A stretch of 64,000 nucleotides of DNA from Smallanthus sonchifolius (taxonomy: Eukaryota; Streptophyta; Magnoliopsida; Asterales; Asteraceae). Below are positions 11,601 to 21,863 of this stretch, in pieces. Position 1 is the first letter of the stretch. Each line of letters begins with the position of its first letter. Position numbers and translations under genes: made by a program. Location of the stretch: the NCBI GenBank assembly GCA_023525975.1, contig CM042022.1, positions 5,057,501-5,121,500 of the forward strand. The letters run 5' to 3'. Below the pieces are notes generated by a model. It was not told the origin of the DNA. It saw only the letters and a list, made by a program, of their open reading frames with translations, and ran no database searches.

Positions 11601-11867
11601 AGGATTTTACATCCGGGTCCTCGAGTTTTCTTTTTAGGCGTGTTTTAAATCTTGAATTCTTTTTAAACGGTTAACCGTGCTCCTTCCGGTAGTTAAACGC
11701 GCTTTATTTGATGAACTTAACACAACTCCCTCATTTAAATAAAGATCTGGGTTACCTAATGATCTGACCCATTAACTTGCCAATTCTCGGGATGTTACAT
11801 GGTGGCTATCAACAGTGATGAATTCACCAATCATGGTGATCGGCTTACCACATCTCCAACATTGTAG
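8609..11867 (+). pseudogene. gag-like frame of the host gypsy element, split by solo LTR 2
   Basis: From the ATG at 8609 the frame starts MVRRGDNYLLAHKIAERG and continues through a heptad-rich segment with repeated RLQQRVRDLE, which predicts a coiled coil. In-frame stops occur at about 8789 (TAG), 8917 and 8986. The acidic region at 8995-9213 follows. Joining 9213 to 11805, across the solo LTR and its duplicated target, keeps the frame open as NTVAINSDEF and on to a stop at about 11867. This matches the N-terminal part of gypsy gag proteins in layout. The rest of the element is not recognisable. Confidence 0.6.
9214..11799 (-). mobile_element. Solo LTR 2 (Ty3/gypsy type, 2.59 kb)
   Basis: Bounded by TGTAAGACCCC and GGGATGTTACA, and flanked by CGGTG (9209-9213) and TGGTG (11800-11804), a 5-bp target duplication with one mismatch. 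It shares the GCTGAGTGAGTTCTAA word and general layout with solo LTR 1 and has the same orientation, but they are clearly diverged. The DNA on both sides is one gag-like frame, which confirms insertion. The GC-rich part at 10890-11500 contains long open frames that I regard as chance. Confidence 0.78.
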
Positions 11868-12320
11868 ATGATAAACAAGGGAGAGTAAAAGTTGTTTTTA
11901 TTACGCAAGGATTATATTACTCCATTTGATCTACACATTAAAGGACTGGGTAATTCAATAAACTGTCATGAGGATAATATGAAAAAATGGTTTAAACTAC
12001 TTGAAGAAGAAGAACATCAAAAGAAGAGCAAAAGGGTGGACAGGAAAAGGGGGCGTAGTGGGGGTGCAACATAGGCCTATGAGCGTAATAGGGGGCGTGA
12101 TGGGGTGGGGCTTGACTATGATCATGGGCAAAGGGGCAAGAGAAAGTTATTGATTTTTTCCACCGATCATACTACTACACCTCACTTAACTAATGATTAA
12201 GTAATTATTACAAACTACATCACTGTCACAAACCCATTAAACTAAAAAGGGTTAACAAATTTTCATTTTGATTTTTTGGATGTTCTGCTATCGGTCAGGA
12301 ATCCCTCTAAAATTATCAAC
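11868..12320. other. Unassigned stretch between relic gypsy and copia element
   Basis: The start may still belong to the old gypsy element. The right part (about 12285-12320) shares its surroundings with the CACTA terminus at 17372-17424, so the copia element split this DNA. A lysine- and glutamate-rich short frame at 11892-12074 matches nothing I know. Confidence 0.4.
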
Positions 12321-12325
12321 AGTAT

Positions 12326-12547
12326 TGTTATGATATCGAGAGTGAAAGCTAAAACAAGCAGGAATGATAAACGAGAGAGAATGATTGGGGGGAAATAAAT
12401 GATTTGAATGATAACTCAAATAATGATTACAAATAGACTATTTATATACAAGCAAAGAAACTAACAAAACTATTCGGGCGAACTTACTAAGTTCGCCCCT
12501 AACAAAACAAGCGAACTTGTCAGGCGAAGATGACAATTTCGCTAACA
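12326..12547 (-). repeat. 3' LTR of the copia element
   Basis: TG...CA bounded, 222 bp. It carries the palindrome GCGAACTTACTAAGTTCGC at 12478-12496. It differs from the 5' LTR by scattered substitutions and a short indel. Confidence 0.9.
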
Positions 12548-12559
12548 ACCCCCCCCCCC
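12548..12559 (-). other. Polypurine tract of the copia element
   Basis: Immediately inside the 3' LTR the minus strand reads a G run of about 12, directly after the RNase H stop codon (12560-12562). This is the expected primer site for plus-strand DNA synthesis. Confidence 0.75.
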
Positions 12560-13117
12560 CTAAGTTGAAGGTGTATACAACCCCAACTTGGAAATGATAT
12601 CGGAATGCAGTTGATCAGCTAGACTCTTGGTGAATAAATCCACAAGTTGATCAGAAGTCCGCGTATGAGAAAGCAGAATCAAACCGGCTTGAAGCTTCTC
12701 ACGGACAAAATGATAATCCAACTTAATATGCTTAGTCCGCTCATGAAAAAGAGGATTCTTTGCGATGTGGATAGCATGACTGTCACACTTTAGAGGAACA
12801 GGAGTGAGGTTGGGAAGTTGAAACTCCATAAATAATCGAGTTAACCAAGCAAGTTCCAATGTGACACGACGAAGAGACCGATATTCAGTATCAGCAGAGC
12901 TAAGAGAAACAGTGGCTTGCTTCTTGGATTTCCAAGAAATATGACTGCTCCTAAGAGAAATGAAATAGTCACTAACAGAATGCCAAGTATTAGGGCAAGC
13001 CACCCAATCAGAATAACAATAAGCAGATAAAGTCATATCAGGATCATCATTAAAAAAACAACCCTTGAAAACAAGTGCCTTTGACATAATGAAGAGTATG
13101 CCATGCGGATCACTCAT
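12560..13117 (-). pseudogene. copia RNase H domain
   Basis: The frame reads AYCYSDWVACPNT, WKSKKQATVSLSSADTEYRS and CDSHAIHIAKNP, the conserved RNase H blocks of copia pol with the catalytic acidic residues present. It ends at a stop just before the polypurine tract. A TAG at 13118-13120 separates it from the reverse transcriptase frame where copia pol normally has glutamine. Confidence 0.88.
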
Positions 13118-13120
13118 AAA

Positions 13121-14435
13121 CTAGCTGAGAAATTGAACCGCAAAAACAAGATCAGGCCGAGTGTGAGTGAGATAATTGAGTTTACCAACAAGCCGACGAT
13201 AAGCCAAAGGATCATCAAGAACTTGACCGTCATTGAGCATGAGCTGTAAATGCAAAGGCAAAGGGGACGAAACAGAAGAAACATCGTCCGTAGAAAACTC
13301 ATTCAACAAATCCTTTGCAAACTTGCGTTGAGTCATAATACGACCAGAAGGATATTTGAGAATCACAATGCCCAGAAAATAGTTCAAACCACCAAGATCC
13401 TTGATCTGAAAAGTGGAATGTAAGAAAGCCTTTAAAGCAGACATCTCTTGTTCATTATTATCAGCGAGAAGAATGTCATCAACATAAATAGCCACATGAA
13501 CAACAAAATCTCCCATGGTCTTAGAAAACAAAGAATAATCATTGAGATAACGCATATTGCCTTTGGTTTTAAGAGCATTGAAAGCTTGTCATACCACTAT
13601 TTTGAAGCTTGCTTCAAACCATATAGAGACTTTTTAGCTTAAGAACATGATCAGGAGAGCATAATGGCATTCTAGGAGGAAGAAGCATATAAATGTCGTC
13701 ATCAAGATCCCCATGTAAGAAAGCATTATTAAAATCCAACTGATATAAACCCCAATGTCGTTTGGTGGCAACAGTAACAAGACTATGAATAGTAGTCATT
13801 TTAACGACAGGGGAGAAAGTCTCATTATAATCAATCTCGGCTTTCTAAGTATCACCACGCACAACCAAAAGGGCTTTGCAGCGTTCAACTGTGCCGTCGG
13901 CATTATATTTGACTTTATACACCCATTTGCATTTGATAGCCTTCTTACCCTTTGGTAGATGCATAACCTCCCAAGTTTGATTACGTTCCAGGGCAATAAA
14001 TTCCTTAGTCATAGCCTCTTGCCAAGCAAAATGTTTAGCAGCCTCCTGATAAGAAGAAGGTTCCTAAACAGAGTCAAGATTGAGAAGAAGCTGCTGAGAA
14101 TCAGGAGAAAGATCAGCAAGATTAACAAAATGAGAAGCTTGGCAAGCACTCGACAAAGTATGAAAGCAAGAGAAATCAACGGAAGCAGAATTACAAACAT
14201 AATCCTGTAAATGAGAAGGAGGAATAGAAGAACGAGAAGATCTTCTAAGCTCTGGAGGAGGAAGAGGAGGAGCAAGAGAAACAGGAGGACGAGAAGGATC
14301 AACTTCAGGAGCAACTGAAGAAGATAAAGAAACAACATCTGGATTTGTCTCCTTAAACAGATCATTTAGAGAAGGGAACAAAGAAGAAGGATACGAAGAA
14401 TGTAAAGAAGGGAAAATGTGCTCAAGAAAAGTCAT
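13121..14435 (-). pseudogene. copia reverse transcriptase region, broken
   Basis: Recognisable blocks are EAMTKEFIALERNQTWE (about 14030-13980), QLDFNNAFLHGDLD (about 13730) and the active-site motif YVDDILLADN (about 13478), followed by HSTFQIKDLGGLNYFLGI. An N-terminal proline- and serine-rich linker covers 14064-14435. Breaks seen are TAG codons near 14065 and 13848, and a frame disruption near 13560-13625 where LYGLKQAS would be expected. Confidence 0.85.
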
Positions 14436-14456
14436 ATCCCGAGAAACAAGAACCTA

Positions 14457-15720
14457 TCAAGTGCCAAGGTTATAAATCTTGTAACCTTTCTTTCTAAAAG
14501 GATATCCAATAAATATACAAGCTTGAGCCCTAGGCTGAAATTTATCTCTTCCAGGTGTTGAAGTAGAAGCATAACACAAGCACCCAAAAGTACGAAAATG
14601 AGTGTATGATGGAGCTTTACTGAAAAGCATCTCAGAATGAGATTTGCCCTGGAGAACCTGTGTGGGAAAAATATTAATCAAATGAGTAGCAGTAAGAACA
14701 CATTCACCCCAAAATGTGATAGGTAACTTGGATTGAAACATAAGAGCTCGGGCAGTTTCAAGAAAATGCTTATGTTTCCATTCTACCACCTCATTCTGTT
14801 GAGGAACCCCAGAACAAGTAATTTGATGAATAATGCCTTTCTGTTTAAAATGCTCGGCATGATGAACACCCGAACCAAGTTCAAAAGCATTGTCAGATCG
14901 AACACACTTGACTTTGAGTCTCAACCATCTCAATGAACTCTTGAAGAATAATAAAGGCATTGCCTTTAGTGGTCAAAAGATGAGTCCAAGTAGTTCTAAT
15001 AAAATCATCAACAATCGTGAGAAAATATTTATATCCATCATATGTAGTAGAACGATACGGTCCCCACGTATCAATATGAATAAGATCAAATATTTGAGAA
15101 CTGGATATACTACTGGAAGCAAAAGGTAGTTTGTGATGTCTAGCCTTAGGACAAACAGAACAATCATCAATAGAACAATCATATGCACCAGTAAAAACAT
15201 TCAAGTGCTTAAGTTTGTACAAAGGTAGATGACCAAGACGATGATGTCAAAGTTTCATAGAGACAACATAATTACAGTGAGAAAAAGAATCAACTGTAAC
15301 AGAGAAAAGTTTATTAGGAAGCAAAAGATAAAGTCCATTGAGGATATCTCCTAGAACCAACAGACTACTTAGTGAAGGGGCCTGCAAGAAACAAGAAGTT
15401 TCAGAAAGCTGAATAAGATATTTTGTATCCCTACAGAGTTTGGGAACAGATAAAATACTATGCTTGAACTGAGGCACAAAGAAAACATCGGAGATAGAAA
15501 AAGTCTTGGTGAGATTAACAGTTCCGACTTGCGTAACAGTTAAGACATGCCTGTTTGGAAGAAGAACATAAACAGACGAATTAAGCAATTGAACGTTATA
15601 AAGCAAATTGAAGTCAAAGCACATATGATTACTTGCACCAGTATCAGTGATTACTTGCACCAGTATTAGCAAAGCTGAGTGGTTGGACACTAGGAACATC
15701 ACCCTGAACTCCAGGATTTT
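14457..15720 (-). pseudogene. copia protease and integrase region, broken
   Basis: Reading leftward: protease active site DTGASNHM near 15640, a pre-integrase segment, the HHRLGH zinc-binding start near 15236, integrase FDLIHIDTWGPY (about 15090), RSDNAFELG (about 14895) and PQQNEVVEW (about 14810) for the D,D,E catalytic triad, and a GCLCYASTSTPGRDK block near 14580. A TGA near 15245 replaces the tryptophan before HHRLGH, and the frame shifts at about 14925. Confidence 0.85.
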
Positions 15721-15730
15721 GCTGAAGAAG

Positions 15731-16681
15731 TTACAGAAAATTATTATACTGTTCCGTAGATATACCATATGGTGAACTAGAAGCAGAAGTAGTAGCGCCA
15801 GAATCAGAAACAACACTTGCAGCAACCTTGGGTTTAGTAAATTTGAAATCTTTGGAAAACCCAATTAGACGATAGCATTTACTAACATCATACCTAGGCT
15901 TCTTGCAGTGATTACAAACAATACCCTTTCGAACTACAGAACTCTTTCCCACCTGCATAGAGGCATTCATAGAAGCATACTGATGAATAAACTGAGCAGA
16001 AGAATGAAGTTCCCTCTGTTTCACATCTTGAATGAGAAAAGCATATGTCTGGTTTATGGAAGGAAGAGGCTTCATCATAATAATATTTCCCCGGATCATA
16101 TCATAACATGAATTAAGACCCATAATAAATTGCATCAAACTATGATCTGCTTCACGTTTAGCCATAAGTCTGGAATTACCACAAATACAAGGAGGAATAG
16201 GCTCGAGGGCATTAAGCTCATCCTAAACAGATTTGATTTTGGTAAAATAAGTAGCAACATCATCATTCCCTTGAGAAATGTCAGAAAGAGACTTCTGTAA
16301 CTGATAATACTTTGCCCCATTACTCTGTCCATACCGGTCAGTTAACTCGTCCCAAAGTTGAGGAGCAGTCTATACATACAAAACACTTTCACCAATATCA
16401 CGAGACAAAGTGTTCATAATCCATGAAATAACCATATCATTGCACCTCTTCCACAAGTCCAGATTAGGAGAGACAAGAGGCCTGACAACAGTTCCATCAA
16501 CAAACCCAATCTTGTTCTTGGCAGATAAAGCAATGGACATAGCACGTTTCCAAGATCCGAAAGCAGAACCGTCAAAGGGTTTGGAAACAAGTAAAAGACT
16601 TGGATGATCAGAGGAGTGTAAGAACAAAGGATTAGAGTAATTCATAGCCAAAATGGTAGGGGGATCAGAAGTATTAGACAT
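15731..16681 (-). pseudogene. copia gag, broken
   Basis: The likely start is the ATG at 16679-16681 (MSNTSDPPTILAMNY). A retrotransposon gag segment follows (WKRAMSIALSAKNKIGFVDG), then a zinc knuckle beginning CNHCKKPRYDVSKC near 15925. TAG stops interrupt the frame near 16370 and 16222. A TAA near 15730 ends this frame before the protease. Confidence 0.8.
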
Positions 16682-16728
16682 AATCAGAAAAAACAAGGAA
16701 GCGAAACTAATGAGGAACACTGAAACAA

Positions 16729-16890
16729 GCGAACTTAACAAGTTCGCTAAGACACTGAAGGAAGCGAACTTAACAAGTTCGCCAGAAAGCTGAAATGAAA
16801 CTAAGAAGCGAACTTAACAACTTCGCCAGAAACAGAAAGAAACAAGCGAACTTACTAAGTTCGCCTGCAACAGAAGATGACAAGTTCGCC
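16729..16890. repeat. Array of 19-bp palindromes in the copia leader
   Basis: Four copies of GCGAACTTAACAAGTTCGC or one-to-two-base variants at 16729-16747, 16764-16782, 16808-16826 and 16846-16864, plus a half copy near 16880. Each can fold back on itself. The same palindrome occurs in both LTRs. Confidence 0.9.
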
Positions 16891-17126
16891 TGTACGAACT
16901 GAAAAACGTGAAATCGATCCAGAAATCATCATAACTCGAAATCAGAAACGAATATGAAGAAATCCAACTGTAGGAATGATCAAAAACACAAAAGGAAAGT
17001 TTTGAAAGGATAAAACATCAAAAGAACCCCAATAGACTCGAGAAAACAAGAAAATGAAGAAAAAACGAAACACGAACGCGGAACAAAGACAGAAAAGGAG
17101 AAGATATCACAGAATCGAGCATATAT

Positions 17127-17138
17127 GCTCTGATACCA
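17127..17138 (-). other. Primer-binding site of the copia element
   Basis: The minus strand reads TGGTATCAGAGC immediately inside the 5' LTR, complementary to initiator methionine tRNA. Confidence 0.92.
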
Positions 17139-17371
17139 TGTTATGATATCGAGAGTGAAAGCTAAAACAAGCAATAATGATAAACGAGAGAGAATGATTG
17201 AGGGGGAAATGAATAATTTGATTGATAACTCAAATATTGATTACAAAAAGACTATTTATATACAAACAAAGAAACTAACAAAACTAACCGGGCAAACTTA
17301 CTAAGTTCGCCCCTAACAAAACAAGCGAACTTACTAAATTATGTCAGGCGAAGATGACAAGTTCGCTAACA
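17139..17371 (-). repeat. 5' LTR of the copia element
   Basis: 233 bp, TG...CA, matching the LTR at 12326-12547 over nearly its full length. Confidence 0.92.
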
Positions 17372-17424
17372 AGTATTGAGCCGTTATCGATGTTTTGTCG
17401 ATGATAGTTAATTTTCTAGTAGTG
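17372..17424. mobile_element. CACTA-type terminus split by the copia insertion
   Basis: On the minus strand the sequence ends with CACTACTAGAAAAT at 17424, a common plant CACTA end, followed inward by ATCGACAAAACATCGAT-like subterminal words. DNA left of the copia element (12285-12325) continues this subterminal region. The opposite end of the CACTA element was not found. Confidence 0.55.
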
Positions 17425-18958
17425 TAACTAAAGATGTAGTGTCTTGGGGAAGGAGGTGGGACTCTGGTTGGGGTTGTAGCTACCGAAGAATGAAAGAGAC
17501 AAATTGGTGTAACATAATTTTTTTTTGTAAGTTATACATCAATTATAGTATTCATTGAGAATCAAAATATTCCCGATCAACAACAATGGACAAATGAGAC
17601 CAAAAACATGCCACTCAACATCGACCAGCTCCAGAACATATCCAAGGGTCAACAACGTATTAATCTCTTCCAGATCTTTGGGGGTTCAAACTTCAAACAA
17701 ATCAAAAAAACCCACATGTCTTAAAATATGTCTAGATTTCACTTTAAAAAACCAATATGGTGGCATAACTAACGTTCTGAAAACAATTGTCGGTCAGCAA
17801 AACCATTTCACAATTGACAAGGGTAAAAACGTCTTTTCGAGTTTAATAAAATAAATAAAGAGACAAAGATTGATCTAGTGATTTCCTTCTCCACACGCAC
17901 CTTCTCTAGCATGTGTCATTTTCTCACCTTCAACAGTTTAGTAATTACCACATTGGTCCTTCAACTATTGGTACCCATGCATTTAAGGACAACCCTAATC
18001 TAAAATGATGGAATAAAAAGCCTTGCTAGCTGCCAATATCAAATCCAACCACCCCTGAAGAAAACGGACTTGAAACCTGTCTATAATGGAGTTATCTTAA
18101 GAAGTATATGCATATATGGAATAAGATTCTCATCAATAATAAACTATATAATGATAACCCTGTATGTATAAGTTATCTTTATAATATGCTCAGCCAATCC
18201 TAAGACACATAGCCTAGACAACGCCTTCGGTTTTCGACCAAACAATTCACACACGTGATCCTAACACTTTATGTATAAAACCGAAAAGTTAGAATCAGAT
18301 GGGTCAGTTAAGTAAATCTAACTTGCTATAAAAGTCCCGTTATCCAATAAATCAATAGGATGTGTAGTTGTGCACTGACTCCTAAGTATCGAACAAGATG
18401 TATGGCAAGACGGATCAACCTATTTCGAGGCCTCAAACAAAATTTTACTTTCACGCCTTTTCCATCTTAAAAAAATAGCATATCGCGTAACTATAGATCC
18501 ACCCATTGTCTTTGGTAGTCAAAGAACTACCACTTGAGTGGACTAGTTGTAAAAAACTAAATCAAATTAGCCAATGACATAACTAATGATACATTCTTAT
18601 TCTATATAGTCTTTCTAAGTAAAACCTTTAAGCGTGTGTAAATTATAATTGTATTGATAATCGTGTATCATTAGGTTCTAATATTGCTAATTATAATATG
18701 ATCTAATATTCTAGAACATGTTATTGGTCTTTAAATAGTAAAAAAATGTTCCATTTTCAGCTCATTACTTCATAAACCATAGCCACATGCAATAATTTAC
18801 AATGTCTTTTAAAACACTAAAATATAAAGAAATTGCATCATGGGTTATACCTTTATGCATGGATACAACTATCAAACAACAAAAGCACCAAATTCTAGTA
18901 CAATTATTCACATTGTGCCCCATATGGCATTGTTGAGAAAATAAAGGGCACCAACGTG
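17425..18958. other. Intergenic region downstream of the minus-strand gene
   Basis: No conserved coding frame, terminal repeat or RNA gene recognised. The part nearest 18958 is presumably 3' UTR and terminator DNA of the adjacent gene; no sharp poly(A) signal can be chosen. Confidence 0.4.
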
Positions 18959-19666
18959 TCAATTCTTTAAACTTAATTTCTCATAACCTAACGGCATGTT
19001 CACGGCAACACTACCGGAACTTTTGCAACTAAGGATTCCGAGCACTCCCCATGAACTTTTCCGGCGATCACAACCAACCCGACTAACCGCAAAACGATTA
19101 TTACCTTCAACCGTGGAGAACAACGATTTCGAAGTATTAACATTTTGCCGGTTCCTTATGTCCCGGAGATCCATCTCCGGCGGACCCTTCAATGGCCCAA
19201 ACACAAGATCCGACCACCGCGAAGAAGACGTTTTGTTACTCAAATTGTTAGTTGGTTCATAAATGAATCTGGATTTTCGATTAAGCTTCTTGTAATCCAA
19301 AGAGTAGCTGTTTCTAACGAGTTTGCTAGCATTTCCTTTGTTAGTGTTGCTCTTTAACTCGTGCATTGATTCACACCGTCGGCGATGAATGTGCTTCTCG
19401 TCGCGCGTTTGATCTTGTTTTCTTGGTGCAGCTTGTTGATCGTTGATGGGTATGAGCTTGCCACCGGAGAACATGTCTTCTGCATGGGACATCCTGTGAT
19501 CTTCAGAATACCCTCCTGATATGCCACTATAGAACTCGAATAAATTTTCGGTTGTCGCCGGAGATGGTGGATTCCGGTGGTGATCTTCGACTATTAACGG
19601 GAAATCTGTGAGGGAAAGTGTGTCGAGTGCCTCTAGTTGTTCATGATCGTCATCGTTGACACTCAT
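18959..19666 (-). CDS. Plant-specific protein, membrane-associated kinase regulator-like
   Basis: A single-exon frame of 235 residues; I chose the ATG at 19664-19666 (MSVNDDDHEQ) because it starts the conserved acidic N-terminus, although the frame stays open further upstream. Short conserved blocks lie in a low-complexity background: FEFYSG (about 43-48), SGGKLIPI (67-74), VRNSYSLDYKKLNRKS (117-132), SSRWSDLVFGPLKGPPEMDL (148-167) followed by RDIRNRQ, and a C-terminal SSWGVLGILSCKSSGSVAV (204-222). This layout recalls uncharacterised Arabidopsis proteins annotated as membrane-associated kinase regulators, but the match is from memory. No signal peptide, membrane segment or catalytic motif is visible. 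A phosphorylation-rich adaptor role is only an inference. Confidence 0.75.
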   Translation of the reverse strand: MSVNDDDHEQLEALDTLSLTDFPLIVEDHHRNPPSPATTENLFEFYSGISGGYSEDHRMSHAEDMFSGGKLIPINDQQAAPRKQDQTRDEKHIHRRRCESMHELKSNTNKGNASKLVRNSYSLDYKKLNRKSRFIYEPTNNLSNKTSSSRWSDLVFGPLKGPPEMDLRDIRNRQNVNTSKSLFSTVEGNNRFAVSRVGCDRRKSSWGVLGILSCKSSGSVAVNMPLGYEKLSLKN

Positions 19667-19753
19667 TTTTTTCACGATGTGTGTGTGTGAGATTTGGATT
19701 GATCGAGAGAGATATAAAGGAGTCAAAGCATATAGATGTACGAAAGGTATACG

Positions 19754-19764
19754 TCTATATAAAG
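19754..19764 (-). promoter_or_regulatory. Candidate TATA box for the 18959-19666 gene
   Basis: The minus strand reads CCTTTATATAG about 90 bases upstream of the chosen ATG. A second TATA-like word (CCTTTATATC) lies at about 19712-19721. Confidence 0.45.
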
Positions 19765-19771
19765 GAATCAT

Positions 19772-20222
19772 GGATCATTAAAAATGTGCATCCACTCATG
19801 GTTTAAATTTAAATAAGATAATATAAATAAAATATAGGGATAGGGTTGGCAACACAATCATGTTTCTTGTGGCATATCTCCATGTCATTTTAGCGTATTC
19901 ATATTCTTATGCTACACACAAATTATTAATATATATATATATATATAGTGAATAATATATAAATTAAGTTTATTTAAGTGACTTAATCATTAATTAAATT
20001 TATTTAATGGTTAAGATTAATAATTCACTAAAAGTTATTAGGTAGCGTTTGGTATGTAGCAATGGGAGGTGAAATGTAATGGACGATTACGAGAAAATGA
20101 AAAAATGGTGTTTGGTTGTACAATGGAATTGAATCACCCATTTCACAAATAATTTCATTCCCTCTAAATCTCTCAAATTCATTTCATTAAACCCCTTGTT
20201 TTTTTTTCATTTCATCTCCTCT
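19772..20222. other. Intergenic, with short AT microsatellite
   Basis: Contains a TA repeat at about 19930-19947 and, from about 20041, a GTAGCGTTTGGTATG start typical of small hAT-like elements, without a matching far end that I can place. Confidence 0.35.
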
Positions 20223-20512
20223 TTCACCCTTCATCACCACCACACCCTCCTCCTACCACCACCACCACCACCACCACCAACCACCACCCAGCACCTCCCA
20301 CCACCACCGCCGCCACCCACAACCACACCACCGCCACCCACACCCACCTCCCACCACTGCCGCCGCCACCCACCGCCACCTCCCACCACCACCTCCCACC
20401 ACCACCACTGCCACCGTCACCACCACCCACCGTCACCACCACCCACCGCCACCTCCCACCACCACCACTGTCGCCTCCTCCATCACTCACCACCACCACC
20501 TCCTACCACCGT
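20223..20512. repeat. CCACCA low-complexity tract
   Basis: About 290 bases made almost only of C, A and T on the plus strand, in imperfect CCA/CCN triplets with CCGCCACC and CTCCCACC variants. Purine and pyrimidine are strongly split between strands. Long frames exist on both strands only because the repeat lacks stops. Confidence 0.85.
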
Positions 20513-20791
20513 ATAATGTTTTTATATTTAAAAAATGAGTTGTAATGCTGTGTGAAAAACTGCGCGTCCATATCATATCGGCATGCACATGCACGTCCAA
20601 GTGGCTAGGTTTGTAGCTGGTTTTGAGTGTGTGTTACATGGTGCATCTAACATTGTGTTTGCCAAAAAGTTACCTACATCAATTGATGCAAATACCTTTC
20701 GCCAATAAAACTCACACATGTACATGCCCTCATGCCTTTTACGTCTTTTTATAGAAAAAAATTATTTATGGAACTATATATGTGTGTGTAC

Positions 20792-21250
20792 CATGGCGGG
20801 CCCTTTAGAGGTGCGGGATGTGCGACCGTACAGGGCCCGGTTTTATATATTGCATATTCAAGTTTATTTTAAAACAAAAGCATATAAAGTTTATAAACCA
20901 ATAACATGTAAAAACCCAGTAAACTTTTTTAAAAACAAAACCAACATTTTTTTAATTTTTTGCTAATCTGAACTCATTTAACTCATCTAAATTTGTAAAC
21001 TCATTAACCCATTTAAAAAATTAAACATTTTTTAAATCTAAGTAAAAAAACTAGCGGCAAGAAAATAGAATTTGAGGAGACGCCGTCAGGTGCTTCAATC
21101 GGCAATCACTCGATCTGTTAGGGCTACAATCGATCGAACCAAAAAAAACGATCGTTGCTATATTGATTATTTTTTCATATGTAACTTTATATTTAGAGGC
21201 CCATTTTTTTCAAGTTGCGCAGGGCATCCGAAATTTCAGGGACGGCTCTG
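20792..21250. mobile_element. Small hAT-like non-autonomous element
   Basis: Starts CATGGCGGGCCCTTTAG and ends CAGGGACGGCTCTG; the reverse of the end, CAGAGCCGTCCCTG, is a common plant hAT-type terminus. GT-rich DNA on both sides (GTGTGTAC left, ATGTGTGT right) prevents a clean 8-bp duplication from being read. The interior is AT-rich and has no gene. Confidence 0.5.
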
Positions 21251-21547
21251 ATGTGTGTGATGTGTACGTATGAGAGGATGGTCATAAAAATGATTTTCTC
21301 TAAGTTTAAGAGCTCTTCTTGATTAGATTAAATGAATTGTTAGAATTTATTTGGTAGCAAACTTATAGTTAACTGGGAGTTAAATATGTATGAAAGGCAT
21401 ATGCGAAAATGCAAGAAGGATATACATAGTCTCTGACTTTGAATTTAAATTTAAACAAAATTTATTTTCCAAAGAACTTTTTAACCTTGTTGGGGGCATT
21501 CTTGCCCATGAATCTTTTGACGAATATAAAAATGATAACAAGTATAT
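21251..21547. other. Intergenic stretch
   Basis: No feature recognised. Confidence 0.4.
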
Positions 21548-21863
21548 TGGGCTAATTTTGTCATAGAGTAATAGTCTACGGGGTGCAAGGAGGAAGTCGC
21601 AAGTTTACTGGATTGGGTTGCAAGTTTGTTAGTCTTAGTATGAGTCTAATGCTTGTTTATTTTATTAGTTTATTAATTGTTTGTTTGAGTTCGTATTAGA
21701 CTAGAAGTGGGTTTTTATTTATTTGATTATTTAATTGAGTTTGAGGTGTTAGGATTAGTATATATAGGGCTTCTTATAAATAGATGGTTAGGGATTAATT
21801 GTAAAGTGTGGTTTTTTTTTGTTTAATAAAATTCTCTGTTCGTATTCTTGGGCCTGATTTCCA
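21548..21863 (+). repeat. 5' LTR of the TRIM-like element
   Basis: Contains a TATATAGGGCTTC word near 21760 as a possible promoter and an AATAAAAT word near 21825 as a possible poly(A) signal. It is about 90-95% like the right copy by eye. Confidence 0.75.

Larger units (their letters stand above)
12326..17371 (-). mobile_element. Ty1/copia LTR retrotransposon, complete but degenerate
   Basis: Two LTRs of 222 and 233 bp bound the element, with a perfect 5-bp target duplication AGTAT at 12321-12325 and 17372-17376. A tRNA-Met primer-binding site lies beside the right (5') LTR and a G-run polypurine tract beside the left (3') LTR. The internal order read leftward is gag, protease, integrase, reverse transcriptase, RNase H, the copia order. 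The coding region has several nonsense codons and frameshifts, so the element is not autonomous. Confidence 0.93.

Noticed and set aside
16729..16890. Possible CRISPR-like array of palindromic repeats
   Set aside because: Plant nuclear DNA, only four units with short similar spacers, located in a copia leader; not CRISPR.
17555..17854. A 99-codon plus-strand frame
   Set aside because: No domain or conservation that I recognise; a length expected by chance here.
20196..20516. Proline- and histidine-rich frame on plus and glycine/valine-rich frame on minus
   Set aside because: Both follow automatically from the CCACCA repeat, with no start context or homology.
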